DNA from: a virus
Virus record (IMG/VR): IMGVR_UViG_3300027741_000027
Span: 1-64,000 of that record
Direction: 5' to 3' (one strand)
Length of the DNA stretch: 64,000 nt
Part shown: positions 35,726 through 43,597 of the stretch, in pieces
Position numbering within the stretch: the stretch's first letter is position 1
Layout: every line of letters begins with the position of its first letter
Notes under the pieces: model-generated
Seen by the model: only the letters and a program-made list of their open reading frames with translations
Told to the model about the DNA's origin: nothing
Databases searched by the model: none
Program-made: the position numbers and the translations under genes

Positions 35726-36622
35726 CTACCAATAACCACGCCCAACAGATCTTGCCCGCATAGGAGCAGGAATAAGACGACCAGCTTTAGCGGAAACAAT
35801 GAGCTTGCTATGACCAAGTTGAAGGAATCCGCGTTTGTAAAGAGCAACCCATCGCATATATTGCTGCATTTCTAATTCGTACATGCTTTCCCAGCGTTGA
35901 AGATAATCACGACGATCTTGAAAAGCAATTTGCGCACCAGTAGGCATTGGTTGCTCAACATAAGAGCGCATAATGTGACGAAGAACTTGAATAAAAATGC
36001 CCTGAACAAGAAGTGGATAATTGTCAGTAACCGTATTGTCAGCGTTTACAAAACTGTTAATTGCTAAAGCGGTAGGAGGATTTTGATAATTAATATCAAA
36101 AAGAGCGTCTGCAATAAATTTTTCCATTTTTTCTTCACGAAAAAAATGCATGGTCATATCTTGAACCCAAGGACCTTCATTTTCAGCATCAAAGCAATCT
36201 TCAAGTTTAGTCCACACGCCATCTGCTACAACGCGGATTGGAGTATCAACAATTTCAAATGGATCAAAAACTTCAAAATCAACTCTAGTTGACTTTGTTG
36301 TTCCGTCAATAAGTTTAAAAGTTGCAACGGCGATATGATGACCTAAACGAGTAGTGTCATCATAAATTAAAACTCCTGTACCGTCTTCTAAAATTTCGCC
36401 ATCTAAAGTTATCTTTTCAGCGGGGCTGATGTATTCTCTGTTCTTTTTATTATCAGATGGATCATCATCTGTGCGACTAGCGGGCAATTGAATAGTAAAA
36501 GTTACTGATCCAAGGTCTTCATAAGAATAAAGTTGATCATTATCGTCATAAAGACGAGCGACAAGGCGAGCAGAGTCACCTAGCGCAACAATTTTTGTTT
36601 GTTTATCATAACCAAGGCTCAT
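35726..36622 (-). CDS. putative head completion/connector protein (298 aa)
   Basis: The N-terminal 130 residues are beta-rich and Ig-like (DSARLVARLYDDNDQLYSYE; TRVDFEVFDPFEIVDTPIRV). The C-terminal half is helical (YPLLVQGIFIQVLRHIMRSY; DYLQRWESMYELEMQQYMRW). The ATG at 36622 is chosen; a TTG at 36643 would add seven residues, and neither has a strong ribosome-binding site. The position among head-tail joining genes suggests a connector component. Family not recognised. Confidence 0.5.
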   Translation of the reverse strand: MSLGYDKQTKIVALGDSARLVARLYDDNDQLYSYEDLGSVTFTIQLPASRTDDDPSDNKKNREYISPAEKITLDGEILEDGTGVLIYDDTTRLGHHIAVATFKLIDGTTKSTRVDFEVFDPFEIVDTPIRVVADGVWTKLEDCFDAENEGPWVQDMTMHFFREEKMEKFIADALFDINYQNPPTALAINSFVNADNTVTDNYPLLVQGIFIQVLRHIMRSYVEQPMPTGAQIAFQDRRDYLQRWESMYELEMQQYMRWVALYKRGFLQLGHSKLIVSAKAGRLIPAPMRARSVGRGYW

Positions 36623-36661
36623 GCAACTATTAACTGTTGGCAATAAAGAATCTTAAAATAA

Positions 36662-36686
36662 AAAGAGCCGCACAAGGCGGCTCTTT
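36662..36686 (-). terminator. rho-independent terminator
   Basis: AAAGAGCCGC and GCGGCTCTTT form a 10-bp stem with a 5-base loop, followed on the minus strand by TTATTTT. It would end transcripts of the 183- and 103-residue genes before the connector genes. Confidence 0.8.
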
Positions 36687-36705
36687 CACTAAAACATTGA
36701 TAAAT

Positions 36706-37017
36706 TTACTTATCTGACTCTTCAGTTGCAGGCTCAGTTTTCTTAGCAGCAGCCTTTTTAGGAGCGGCCTTTTTCACTTCTTCCTTAACAACTTCAGCGA
36801 CCTCTTCAACCTTTTCAACAACTGTTTCAACGACAGTTTCCGCGACAATTTGTACGGTTTCTGCGGAATCGGTTGCAAAAACCTTAAGAGCTTCAAGAAT
36901 TTCTTTAAGTTTTTCTTCGTAGTTAAGTACATCGGTTTTAGCTTGATGAATACGACATTCAATTGAAGTTTTTATCGCATCCAACTCACCTTCATTTAAA
37001 TTATTAATATTACTCAT
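36706..37017 (-). CDS. coiled-coil protein with lysine/alanine-rich tail (103 aa)
   Basis: AAAGGAAAAAT precedes the ATG. Residues 8-80 are predicted helical coiled coil (TDVLNYEEKLKEILEALKVF), and the end is histone H1-like (KKAAPKKAAAKKTEP) with an acidic tip. Such tails bind nucleic acid or acidic surfaces. It lies beside the head genes with its own terminator downstream, so it may be well expressed. A scaffolding, head-completion or DNA-condensing role is possible; none is shown by the sequence. Confidence 0.55.
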   Translation of the reverse strand: MSNINNLNEGELDAIKTSIECRIHQAKTDVLNYEEKLKEILEALKVFATDSAETVQIVAETVVETVVEKVEEVAEVVKEEVKKAAPKKAAAKKTEPATEESDK

Positions 37018-37037
37018 ATTTTTCCTTTAATATTAGT

Positions 37038-37589
37038 TTACAACGAGCTACCCGGAACGTCAACCCTTTCAGGAGCAACGCTGCGGGTAATTTCAGTCGC
37101 CTTTTCCTCATTTGGACGACCCTCTACTTCATTAAGGTGACCGATTGTAATACTTTTTTCTGTATTAGACTTGTCCAGACCTGTAAAATTACCAGCATTA
37201 CCAAGTTGATCGGTAAGAATATCTTCTGGGCGAGGCTGTGGCAAAGTTGATGCATTAGTCATCTGCTTTTCACGGATTGTCTGAGCGTCAGTGGCAGAAA
37301 TAACTTCATAAAGGCTGCCAAGGTTATTAAGGAAGATTGAATCATCTAATTCATCCTTACTAATTGCAGTCATATCATTGCGCTGGCCTCTAGGAGCAAG
37401 TTCAATCTTGCGACCAGATCCAAATGTAACGCGAACATTGACGCCGCGAACATTACGAACATACTTGCTTGTTGACGCGCTCTTTCTGGGAGCGGTCTTG
37501 GGCTTTGCGGCAGGCTTGCGAGTTGCAGCAATTTTTGCTCCAACGGGTTCAGCAGCCTGACCATTAGGGGTTAGCTTCTTAGGTGGCAT
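37038..37589 (-). CDS. head-associated protein with basic N-terminal tail (183 aa)
   Basis: Residues 1-45 are Lys/Ala/Pro-rich (KIAATRKPAAKPKTAPRKSA), resembling a histone tail. A compact beta segment follows (RNVRGVNVRVTFGSGRKIEL), then a polar, partly acidic C-terminus. It is the first minus-strand gene after the divergent regulatory region. Similar tailed proteins encoded next to capsid genes in actinophages are head-tail adaptor or minor head candidates. Specific function unknown. Confidence 0.55.
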   Translation of the reverse strand: MPPKKLTPNGQAAEPVGAKIAATRKPAAKPKTAPRKSASTSKYVRNVRGVNVRVTFGSGRKIELAPRGQRNDMTAISKDELDDSIFLNNLGSLYEVISATDAQTIREKQMTNASTLPQPRPEDILTDQLGNAGNFTGLDKSNTEKSITIGHLNEVEGRPNEEKATEITRSVAPERVDVPGSSL

Positions 37590-37688
37590 AATTTATTCTC
37601 TCTTTCTATAACAATATAAGACTTGACTTGGTACTACAAACGAGACTTGCCACTGATTAAGACCGGGATTCGATATAGTAATTAGGGA

Positions 37689-37752
37689 AGCCAAACTAAG
37701 TCTTGACAATTTGACTATATGATATAGTCTTTGTACAAGTCAACGTTTGGCT
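37689..37752. promoter_or_regulatory. nested palindrome in the divergent promoter region
   Basis: AGCCAAAC (37689-37696) is repeated inverted as GTTTGGCT (37745-37752). Inside, TTGAC (37703-37707) pairs with GTCAA (37739-37743). The centre is GACTATATGATATAGTC (37713-37729), with perfect 8-bp arms around one base. A TTGACA box (37703-37708) and TATAGT (37723-37728) lie within, but only 14 bases apart. The structure sits in the 283-base gap between divergent genes, so it may be an operator, a divergent promoter or a structured RNA. GACTTG/CAAGTC half-sites recur at 37620, 37625, 37644 and 37736. Confidence 0.6.
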
Positions 37753-37872
37753 TTTTATATAAATCGACAAAAGGAGTTAATTCCACTGGTCTCATTCAGC
37801 CCGTTAAGTTGTTAAGTAAGAGGGCTTGCGAAGTCAATGTAGGACAAATGAATGTGTTCCAAGGAAGATATT

Positions 37873-38793
37873 ATGTTATATGCTAAAACAGCGGTTGTAG
37901 TAGCCGCCGTAATCGGTAGTTTTGCATCTACCCCAGAACCAGCGAAAGCTGTTAGTAAACAGGCCCACATTACTACAATTCCGGGTCCTGTAGTAACAAA
38001 AACAAAGAAATATCGCGTAAGGGTGCCGATTCAGCACTTTTCCGTTAGAGCAACCGCTTATTCAACTGAAGGCTGTGATGCTTCAGGTGGCGGTAATATT
38101 ACATCAATGGGAACAACGCCTCGTTTTGGCGAAGTTGCCAATAATTTCCTTCCATTAGGAACAAGGATCTATTTCCCTAAAGCCATTTATGGCAAGCATT
38201 ATTTTAGGGTTGAAGATCATATTGGTTGGGGTTCTCAGCTTGACATTTGGGTTCATTGTGGATATCAAATGAATAATTGGAATAATCCCACTGTTCATTT
38301 TTATACATACAAATGGAAGGTGAAAACAAAGAAGATCCGAGTAAGGGCGTCAATCAGCCTTATTAAAGATCCTCTCAAACCTGTTGTAATGGGTTCTAAG
38401 GCTTTTATATATAAAAATGTAGCCTATGCCCCATCTAAGGCTCCAATTAATGTTAAACGAGTTGTATGGGCCGGAAACAAGATCAATGCGCTTCCATATG
38501 TATGGGGAGGCGGACATGGATCTTTTTTAGATTCTGGCTACGACTGTTCAGGATCAGTATCATATGCCCTTCATGGAGCAGATCTGATCAATACTCCAAT
38601 GGATTCAGGATCACTAATGTCTTGGGGTCAGTCAGGGCCGGGTAAATGGATTACGGTTTACGCTAATTCAGGCCACACATACATGCATGTTGCTGGTATT
38701 AGGTTTGATACATCAGGAGCTAATCCTTCAAGGTGGCAATCTGATTTAAGGCCTAGCTTAGAATATGCTCTTAGGCATCCAAGTAATTTATAA
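37873..38793 (+). CDS. secreted cell-wall hydrolase with 3D and NlpC/P60-like domains
   Basis: The ATG at 37873 is preferred: AAGGA lies 9 bases upstream and the next 25 residues form a signal peptide (hydrophobic TAVVVAAVIGS, cleavage near PAKA-VS). A 3D-type double-psi barrel domain follows: VRATAYS, NFLPLGTRIYFP and RVEDHIGWGSQLDIWVHC with two conserved Asp. The C-terminal domain resembles NlpC/P60: PYVWGGGHG, GYDCSGSVSYALHG (catalytic Cys) and SGHTYMHVAGI (His). It would cut peptidoglycan. It is the only gene between its own upstream regulatory region and a terminator. It may be the lysin, or a wall-remodelling factor exported by the host Sec system. Confidence 0.8.
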   Translation: MLYAKTAVVVAAVIGSFASTPEPAKAVSKQAHITTIPGPVVTKTKKYRVRVPIQHFSVRATAYSTEGCDASGGGNITSMGTTPRFGEVANNFLPLGTRIYFPKAIYGKHYFRVEDHIGWGSQLDIWVHCGYQMNNWNNPTVHFYTYKWKVKTKKIRVRASISLIKDPLKPVVMGSKAFIYKNVAYAPSKAPINVKRVVWAGNKINALPYVWGGGHGSFLDSGYDCSGSVSYALHGADLINTPMDSGSLMSWGQSGPGKWITVYANSGHTYMHVAGIRFDTSGANPSRWQSDLRPSLEYALRHPSNL

Positions 38794-38812
38794 AATAATA
38801 TAAATGCAAATA

Positions 38813-38840
38813 AAAAGGCCCCCATTTCTGGGGGCCTTTT
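38813..38840. terminator. bidirectional rho-independent terminator
   Basis: AAAAGGCCCCC and GGGGGCCTTTT form an 11-bp stem with loop ATTTCT. Both strands have a T-run after the stem. It lies between the converging hydrolase gene and major capsid gene and can stop transcripts of both. Confidence 0.92.
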
Positions 38841-38863
38841 CTTTACCTCAAAGAGGACTAGGA

Positions 38864-39952
38864 TCAGGCGAGGCCTGAGATGTCTAGCTTCTTGCTTGTT
38901 GTAGTGGTTGTGTAATCAGAGATTGCACCGCCCTTAACAATACGTGAAAGGCCGCGAGCGTTAAGGATGAGCATGCCGATAAGTTCGTCCATGACCCAAC
39001 CCTTCCAAAATGTTTCAACATTGTGGTTCTCTTCAACGTCAAGTGAGTACATGACGGGCATAACACCGACGTAATCAGGCTCAGCGGTAAGGAATACCTC
39101 GCCTTGTGGGACGATGATTGAACGCTGGATCTGGAATTCACCGAATGTGGTGATCTTCTCTCCACCGAATACCTTATCCTTGAATTCAAAGCCAGTTACG
39201 TTGAGATCCCAGTTGTAGAAATCGCGAGCGTCAGCAGGGTGAATGATGACACGGCGAGCTTCAAGCTGGTTGATCTCGATTTGTGAAACAGCGCTGTAAA
39301 AGTCGCTAGGCTCAAGTGGGTTACCATCACCAATAAGGATGGTCTGCTCACCTGATGAACCAGCAGCAATACCGGTCTGACGACCACCGGTAGGAGCAAC
39401 GCCAGCAATAGCGTCATTGCCAGTTGCATTGCGAACCTTGCCAAGCTCAGCAATAGCAGCCTCAAGAAGAAGGATAAGACGGGCGTCTTCCTGCTTCTGG
39501 ATTGCCTGACGGCTCTCGTCCTGTGCGTACTCAACAGCGTTTACACGAAGGTAGTACAGATCTTCCTTACGGATACGTGGGAACGTAGCGATACGGAAAA
39601 GCTGAGGGAATGCCTGCTTGCCTTCGAATGGGGTGATCTTAACTTCCGAGTCGGTCTGGTTAAGGATATAAGCCCTACCTAGATCGTCAAGGATGTCGTA
39701 AGGCATAAGGGGACCGCGCTCAAGAGTATCTTCAATAAGAACATTACGAGTAATGCCCTCATAACGAAGACGAATCTGAATAGGACCGATCATACCCTGA
39801 CCGATACGACGCATTGCGTTCGATGAATCCTTTAGGATTGACTGAAGCTTCTGTGCCTTTGCTTCCTTGGTAAGCTTAGGTGCGTTAGCAAGCTTAGCCT
39901 CGTAATCGGCTGATGAAACAGCCTTGCGTGATGTAATTTCCATATTAATCAT
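38864..39952 (-). CDS. major capsid protein
   Basis: About 362 residues. The ATG at 39952 follows AAAGGAAT; the ATG at 39943 (MEITSRK) is also possible, and the longer frame from 40009 is not supported. The N-terminal arm (SSADYEAKLANAPKLTKEAK) is followed by MRRIGQGMIGPIQIRLRYEG and LIEDTLERGPLMPYDILDDL. Later come NQLEARRVIIHPADARDFYN and VMYSLDVEENHNVETFWKGW. This is the pattern of actinophage myovirus capsid proteins with an HK97-type fold. It lies downstream of the protease and just before a strong terminator, as expected for the most abundant virion protein. Confidence 0.85.
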   Translation of the reverse strand: MINMEITSRKAVSSADYEAKLANAPKLTKEAKAQKLQSILKDSSNAMRRIGQGMIGPIQIRLRYEGITRNVLIEDTLERGPLMPYDILDDLGRAYILNQTDSEVKITPFEGKQAFPQLFRIATFPRIRKEDLYYLRVNAVEYAQDESRQAIQKQEDARLILLLEAAIAELGKVRNATGNDAIAGVAPTGGRQTGIAAGSSGEQTILIGDGNPLEPSDFYSAVSQIEINQLEARRVIIHPADARDFYNWDLNVTGFEFKDKVFGGEKITTFGEFQIQRSIIVPQGEVFLTAEPDYVGVMPVMYSLDVEENHNVETFWKGWVMDELIGMLILNARGLSRIVKGGAISDYTTTTTSKKLDISGLA

Positions 39953-39962
39953 ATTCCTTTCT

Positions 39963-40727
39963 TTATACCAATAGGTCCACGACAATACGGCTTGTGGCTG
40001 GGCTGTCAATTAAACGAGCAACAGGCATACGGTTTACACCGGGGGTCGTCATGCTTACAAGGCGACCATCTACACCTGCGTACAGGTAGATGCCGCTGGT
40101 GTTATTGACAGTACCTGAAATGGCTGTTGAAATAGCCTGCGCACCAAATGCATTAGTTGCAGTAGTTGCAGTGGTCTGAGCGGTTCCACCAAATGTTGGA
40201 GGATAAGTCAGAGACTTAATGGTGTTAGTGGCGCCGATACCGCCAGAGGCACCAATGGCCGTTGTGACAACAGATGTGCCGCTTGAGCCAGTGCCGTCGC
40301 TGTCGAACGCAGGTGAGAGAATCTCAAACACCGAGTCCGGACCGCGCCAAACACCAACTGAATTTTGAAGAGAGTCTCCTGAGAAACCCTCGTCAAGGTC
40401 GCCGCCAACAAAGTTGGCAAGAAGACCAAATGGTACTTCATTTTCAGCGCCAGTAGCGACTGTAACTGATTCGCCAAGAGCACCCGAGGAATCCTTGGCA
40501 CGAACTAGAACAAGTCCGGGAACAAGGCTACCCTTGAGAGTAAAAGCAGAAGCCTGACGAGCAGTGGCACCAGCAGTAACCGAAGTGGTTGGAAGCTGGA
40601 GCGAACCGTCAGATGCACGAAATCCACTATGTAGATTTGCAGCATAAGGCGTAGCCTGAGTCTGGGCATACAACGGCCTACAAGTGCGCTTCTGATACTT
40701 ATTAGCTAGATTCTTTAGTCTAAGCAT
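39963..40727 (-). CDS. head decoration or stabilisation protein (254 aa)
   Basis: AGGAAA precedes the ATG. The protein is Gly/Ala/Thr/Ser-rich and beta-rich (SAFTLKGSLVPGLVLVRAKD; ESVTVATGAENEVPFGLLAN) and ends with a strand rich in Val (SRIVVDLLV). Position between protease and major capsid genes is typical for decoration (cement) proteins. The pattern of an abundant low-charge beta protein fits, but no specific family is assigned. Confidence 0.6.
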   Translation of the reverse strand: MLRLKNLANKYQKRTCRPLYAQTQATPYAANLHSGFRASDGSLQLPTTSVTAGATARQASAFTLKGSLVPGLVLVRAKDSSGALGESVTVATGAENEVPFGLLANFVGGDLDEGFSGDSLQNSVGVWRGPDSVFEILSPAFDSDGTGSSGTSVVTTAIGASGGIGATNTIKSLTYPPTFGGTAQTTATTATNAFGAQAISTAISGTVNNTSGIYLYAGVDGRLVSMTTPGVNRMPVARLIDSPATSRIVVDLLV

Positions 40728-40767
40728 ATTTGTATTTTCCTATTTTGTTTTGTGATTTTTAGTTTCA

Positions 40768-40810
40768 CGCCTTGTGGGCGCTACGCCGTTTCAATTGTTT
40801 CTAGACGGCG
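40768..40810 (-). promoter_or_regulatory. leader hairpins before the decoration and capsid genes
   Basis: In the 116-base gap CGCCGT (40784-40789) pairs with ACGGCG (40805-40810), and a shorter CGCC/GGCG stem lies at 40768-40780. No T-run follows. The structure could stabilise the capsid mRNA or be part of a promoter leader. Confidence 0.35.
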
Positions 40811-40843
40811 GGTTGTAAAAATAAAGTAATATTCTCTTATTTT

Positions 40844-43390
40844 TTACATAAACAGAGCAGAGTCATCTGAATCTGCCTGAGTTGTTGCGGGAGCAGTACT
40901 TGCCTCCCTAACTAGAGACGGAAGCCTCTTAGCTGTCCGCGCCGACTTCTTAAGGCCCGCTGTCTTAACGCGATTAGCGTAAATCAGTGAAGCCTCAACA
41001 ACTGCGGGCGCTGCCTTTTCAAGCTCAGCAACTCTTGCATACTTCTGTGAAGCGTCAAGAATGCCAAGTTCGATCTCAGTATCAGCCAACTTGAAGGCCG
41101 ACATGATATGAGCGGTGCTATCATTACCATCACCAAAAGCATGATCCTTAGAATCAACTCCAGTTGGGTAAAATTCCTTACTATTCTGATCGTGATAGAA
41201 ACTCTTATTCTGAGGATCTACTGGATCAGCCTGACGAGTTACCGCGCTATTACCATCTGGGAAAGTAGCTGTTGGGCCAGAATCCTGAGTGGTAATTGCA
41301 TATGGTCCCATGCTATCTGTTACATCAATGCGGTCATCAGCCTTACCCATTGGGTCGGAAGGCTCCACGCCGCGAACATCTGATACAACCCATGATGAAG
41401 CCTTTGCTGCTGGCTCATGCATTGTAAGAGGCGTAGCGCTATCTGAGTTAAATACCTGATAGCTACTTACGTCAGTTACTGGGTCTTGCTGACCGAGTGA
41501 ATCGCCCTCATTTGCACCAAAAGTATCTGTGTGGATAGCTTCAATGTTTTTTGAGTGTTCATCGCCCTGATCAACTTGTACTGTCTTTTCATTGCCAGTG
41601 CCAACACCAGAAATGCCACCAATATCGGTAACATTAACTTGAGCGTCAGCCTTGGATGCGTCTTCATTTGAAGCTCCACCAACGCCACCAGTTCCGACTA
41701 CATCAGTATTGTAGTCAGGCTTGGCAACAGCCGGTGCGCTTGTCATTGCGTCAGCGATATGTGTTTCCATGTTGTTCCTTTTTCTGTTACCAGCAGCCGC
41801 AAGGAAATCCGATGCGGTGCGAACTGATGATGTGACGGGCCTTATTTGATCCTTCACAACATAGTCTTGCGGCTCATTAGACGCTGGTGGCGTCTGAACC
41901 GGAAGTATTGGTCGTTCAATTTTATTGATTTGTGAAATTTTTGTGTCGAATACTGTCCATTCGGCATCTGTTACATGAGAGAGCGTAGGCAAATTATTAG
42001 TATCAACATCTAAAGTTGATAAAGATTCTTCATTTGCTTCTTCTGATTCGTCACGCCTTTTAGCGGCGCTAAGATCTGGATCGCCAAAACCTTCAGGCTC
42101 TGCTTCATAACCACAAACGTCGCACTGTGGGCCATCCATAATTTCGCCACAAATGTCGCAAACCTTATCTTCGCGCAAAGTATCTACTTCTTCAGGAGCG
42201 CGAGTTTTAGTGATCTGTGGCTTATCATTAGAAGTTTTTTCACTCTTATCATGGCCAACTTCTTTGCCAACAACGGATTCCGCCCAAGAGCGACCTGAAT
42301 CTCCGCCCCAAAGCATCCAAGCGGTTTTCCAAGGTGAGTTACCTTTGCCGCCATCATCTGGGCGAGTTTTATCATGACGCTCAAAGAATGAATGCATACG
42401 CTTAACATGATCAAGGCTTAGAGCCTTGCCTGAAGCGATATCATGAGCACGACCTTTGGTTGCAGATTCAAGACCATCGCCAGCCTCGCCAGCTTCAACC
42501 ATTTCAAGACCACGACGAGCATTGTTTTGTACTGACTCTGGTGGAGTAAACCCTTCAGACGCAAATTTATTCATAGAAGCTTCCTTTACATTAGAACGTA
42601 CCTCGCGGATAAGAGCCGTCTCATCGGCGGGGTCAAATACTGCTGAAATCTCAAAGAACTTAATGCCGTAGCAGTCCTCATATGATTTCTTTGAAGTTTT
42701 ATGACCCGTCTCAGGATCGATGTAATCGCACATAGCGCCCTTCATGCGAACGTGGTTGCAAAACTCATCAGGAGTAGTTGCAGAGTTCTTGCAGATATTG
42801 CAAACAGAGCGCTCTACGTCACATCCCATTGAGAAACCATCAATGCCATTCTTGGCATTCTTTGATCCGTCAATAATTGCCTTAGCAAGCTTAGGGAATG
42901 ACTTAGCATCTACTTCAAGAAGAAGCTCAACCCAAGTTGGGGGAGTGTGATTAGAAGGAGCGTCGCGATAATAAGAATCTTTTTGAGCGGCAGTTTTATG
43001 ATCGTCTACATGAAGCTTTGCATCAACAATAACCCCACGCGCACGGGAGGGATCTGAATTATGATGATCTACAAAGATTGGCTTGCCAATGAAAGTAGAA
43101 AATCCATATTGATCATTAGCATTGGCGTTAACAGTGAATCCGCCAGTAGAAGAAGTGTGACGATCAAAAACATCCTGACCGCCAGCAAGCTCTACTGAGG
43201 GCCAGCCGTCATGATTTTTATTTACTCTTGAAGAAATGGCACGAATACGAGCGTAAAGATAACCATCTTCAGTACGATAATCTTCAAAAGCAGCAATTTT
43301 AGAAAGAGAAGCAGAGGCATCGCGCTCTGCTGAACCTTTAATCTCTAAAACTTTGCTGACCTCTAAAGAGGCGTATTTTGTGAATGCCAT
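40844..43390 (-). CDS. prohead protease with zinc-binding insertions and long C-terminal part
   Basis: 848 residues. Residues 1-270 form the protease: IGKPIFVDHHN (His109/110) and IDGFSMGCDVERS (Ser187), ending KFFEISAVFDPADETAL, a pattern of HK97/herpes-type prohead proteases. A Cys/His cluster (CNICK...FCNH, residues 197-213) is inserted after the Ser. Near residues 305-370 is a module, RMHSFFERHDKTRPDDGGKG then TAWMLWGGDSGRSWAE, found in various phage head proteins. A zinc ribbon (CDICGEIMDGPQCDVCG) follows, then a long acidic, disordered tail that could act as fused scaffold. It matures the head before DNA packaging. Confidence 0.82.
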   Translation of the reverse strand: MAFTKYASLEVSKVLEIKGSAERDASASLSKIAAFEDYRTEDGYLYARIRAISSRVNKNHDGWPSVELAGGQDVFDRHTSSTGGFTVNANANDQYGFSTFIGKPIFVDHHNSDPSRARGVIVDAKLHVDDHKTAAQKDSYYRDAPSNHTPPTWVELLLEVDAKSFPKLAKAIIDGSKNAKNGIDGFSMGCDVERSVCNICKNSATTPDEFCNHVRMKGAMCDYIDPETGHKTSKKSYEDCYGIKFFEISAVFDPADETALIREVRSNVKEASMNKFASEGFTPPESVQNNARRGLEMVEAGEAGDGLESATKGRAHDIASGKALSLDHVKRMHSFFERHDKTRPDDGGKGNSPWKTAWMLWGGDSGRSWAESVVGKEVGHDKSEKTSNDKPQITKTRAPEEVDTLREDKVCDICGEIMDGPQCDVCGYEAEPEGFGDPDLSAAKRRDESEEANEESLSTLDVDTNNLPTLSHVTDAEWTVFDTKISQINKIERPILPVQTPPASNEPQDYVVKDQIRPVTSSVRTASDFLAAAGNRKRNNMETHIADAMTSAPAVAKPDYNTDVVGTGGVGGASNEDASKADAQVNVTDIGGISGVGTGNEKTVQVDQGDEHSKNIEAIHTDTFGANEGDSLGQQDPVTDVSSYQVFNSDSATPLTMHEPAAKASSWVVSDVRGVEPSDPMGKADDRIDVTDSMGPYAITTQDSGPTATFPDGNSAVTRQADPVDPQNKSFYHDQNSKEFYPTGVDSKDHAFGDGNDSTAHIMSAFKLADTEIELGILDASQKYARVAELEKAAPAVVEASLIYANRVKTAGLKKSARTAKRLPSLVREASTAPATTQADSDDSALFM

Positions 43391-43419
43391 ATCGCCTCTT
43401 AAGTGTGGGATAAACTAAA

Positions 43420-43596
43420 TTATTTAGTTACAATGTCCCGAATTGACTTTTCTGCGTCATAAGTCAATGATTTAAAGGTGGCTTTGCAGCCCTTTTCTTG
43501 ACGCTCAGGAAGACCCCAAGATTCAATTAAACCAAGTACCCGGCCCCGAAGAGTATTAAACTCTTTAATAATAATTTCTTCGGAGTCAAGGCTCAT
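43420..43596 (-). CDS. small conserved-looking protein (58 aa)
   Basis: It starts one base after the stop of the upstream gene (TAAAATG), so it is probably translationally coupled. The protein is charged and helical (SLDSEEIIIKEFNTLRGRVL, then LPERQEKGCKATFKSLTYD). Clean start, good codon content and coupling support a real gene. Similar short proteins occur among actinophage head genes, but I cannot name a family. Confidence 0.65.
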   Translation of the reverse strand: MSLDSEEIIIKEFNTLRGRVLGLIESWGLPERQEKGCKATFKSLTYDAEKSIRDIVTK

Positions 43597-43597
43597 T

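Noticed and set aside
37703-37728. Standard sigma-70 promoter TTGACA-TATAGT
   Set aside because: The 14-base spacing is too short for a normal promoter, so I list the region as a regulatory palindrome only.
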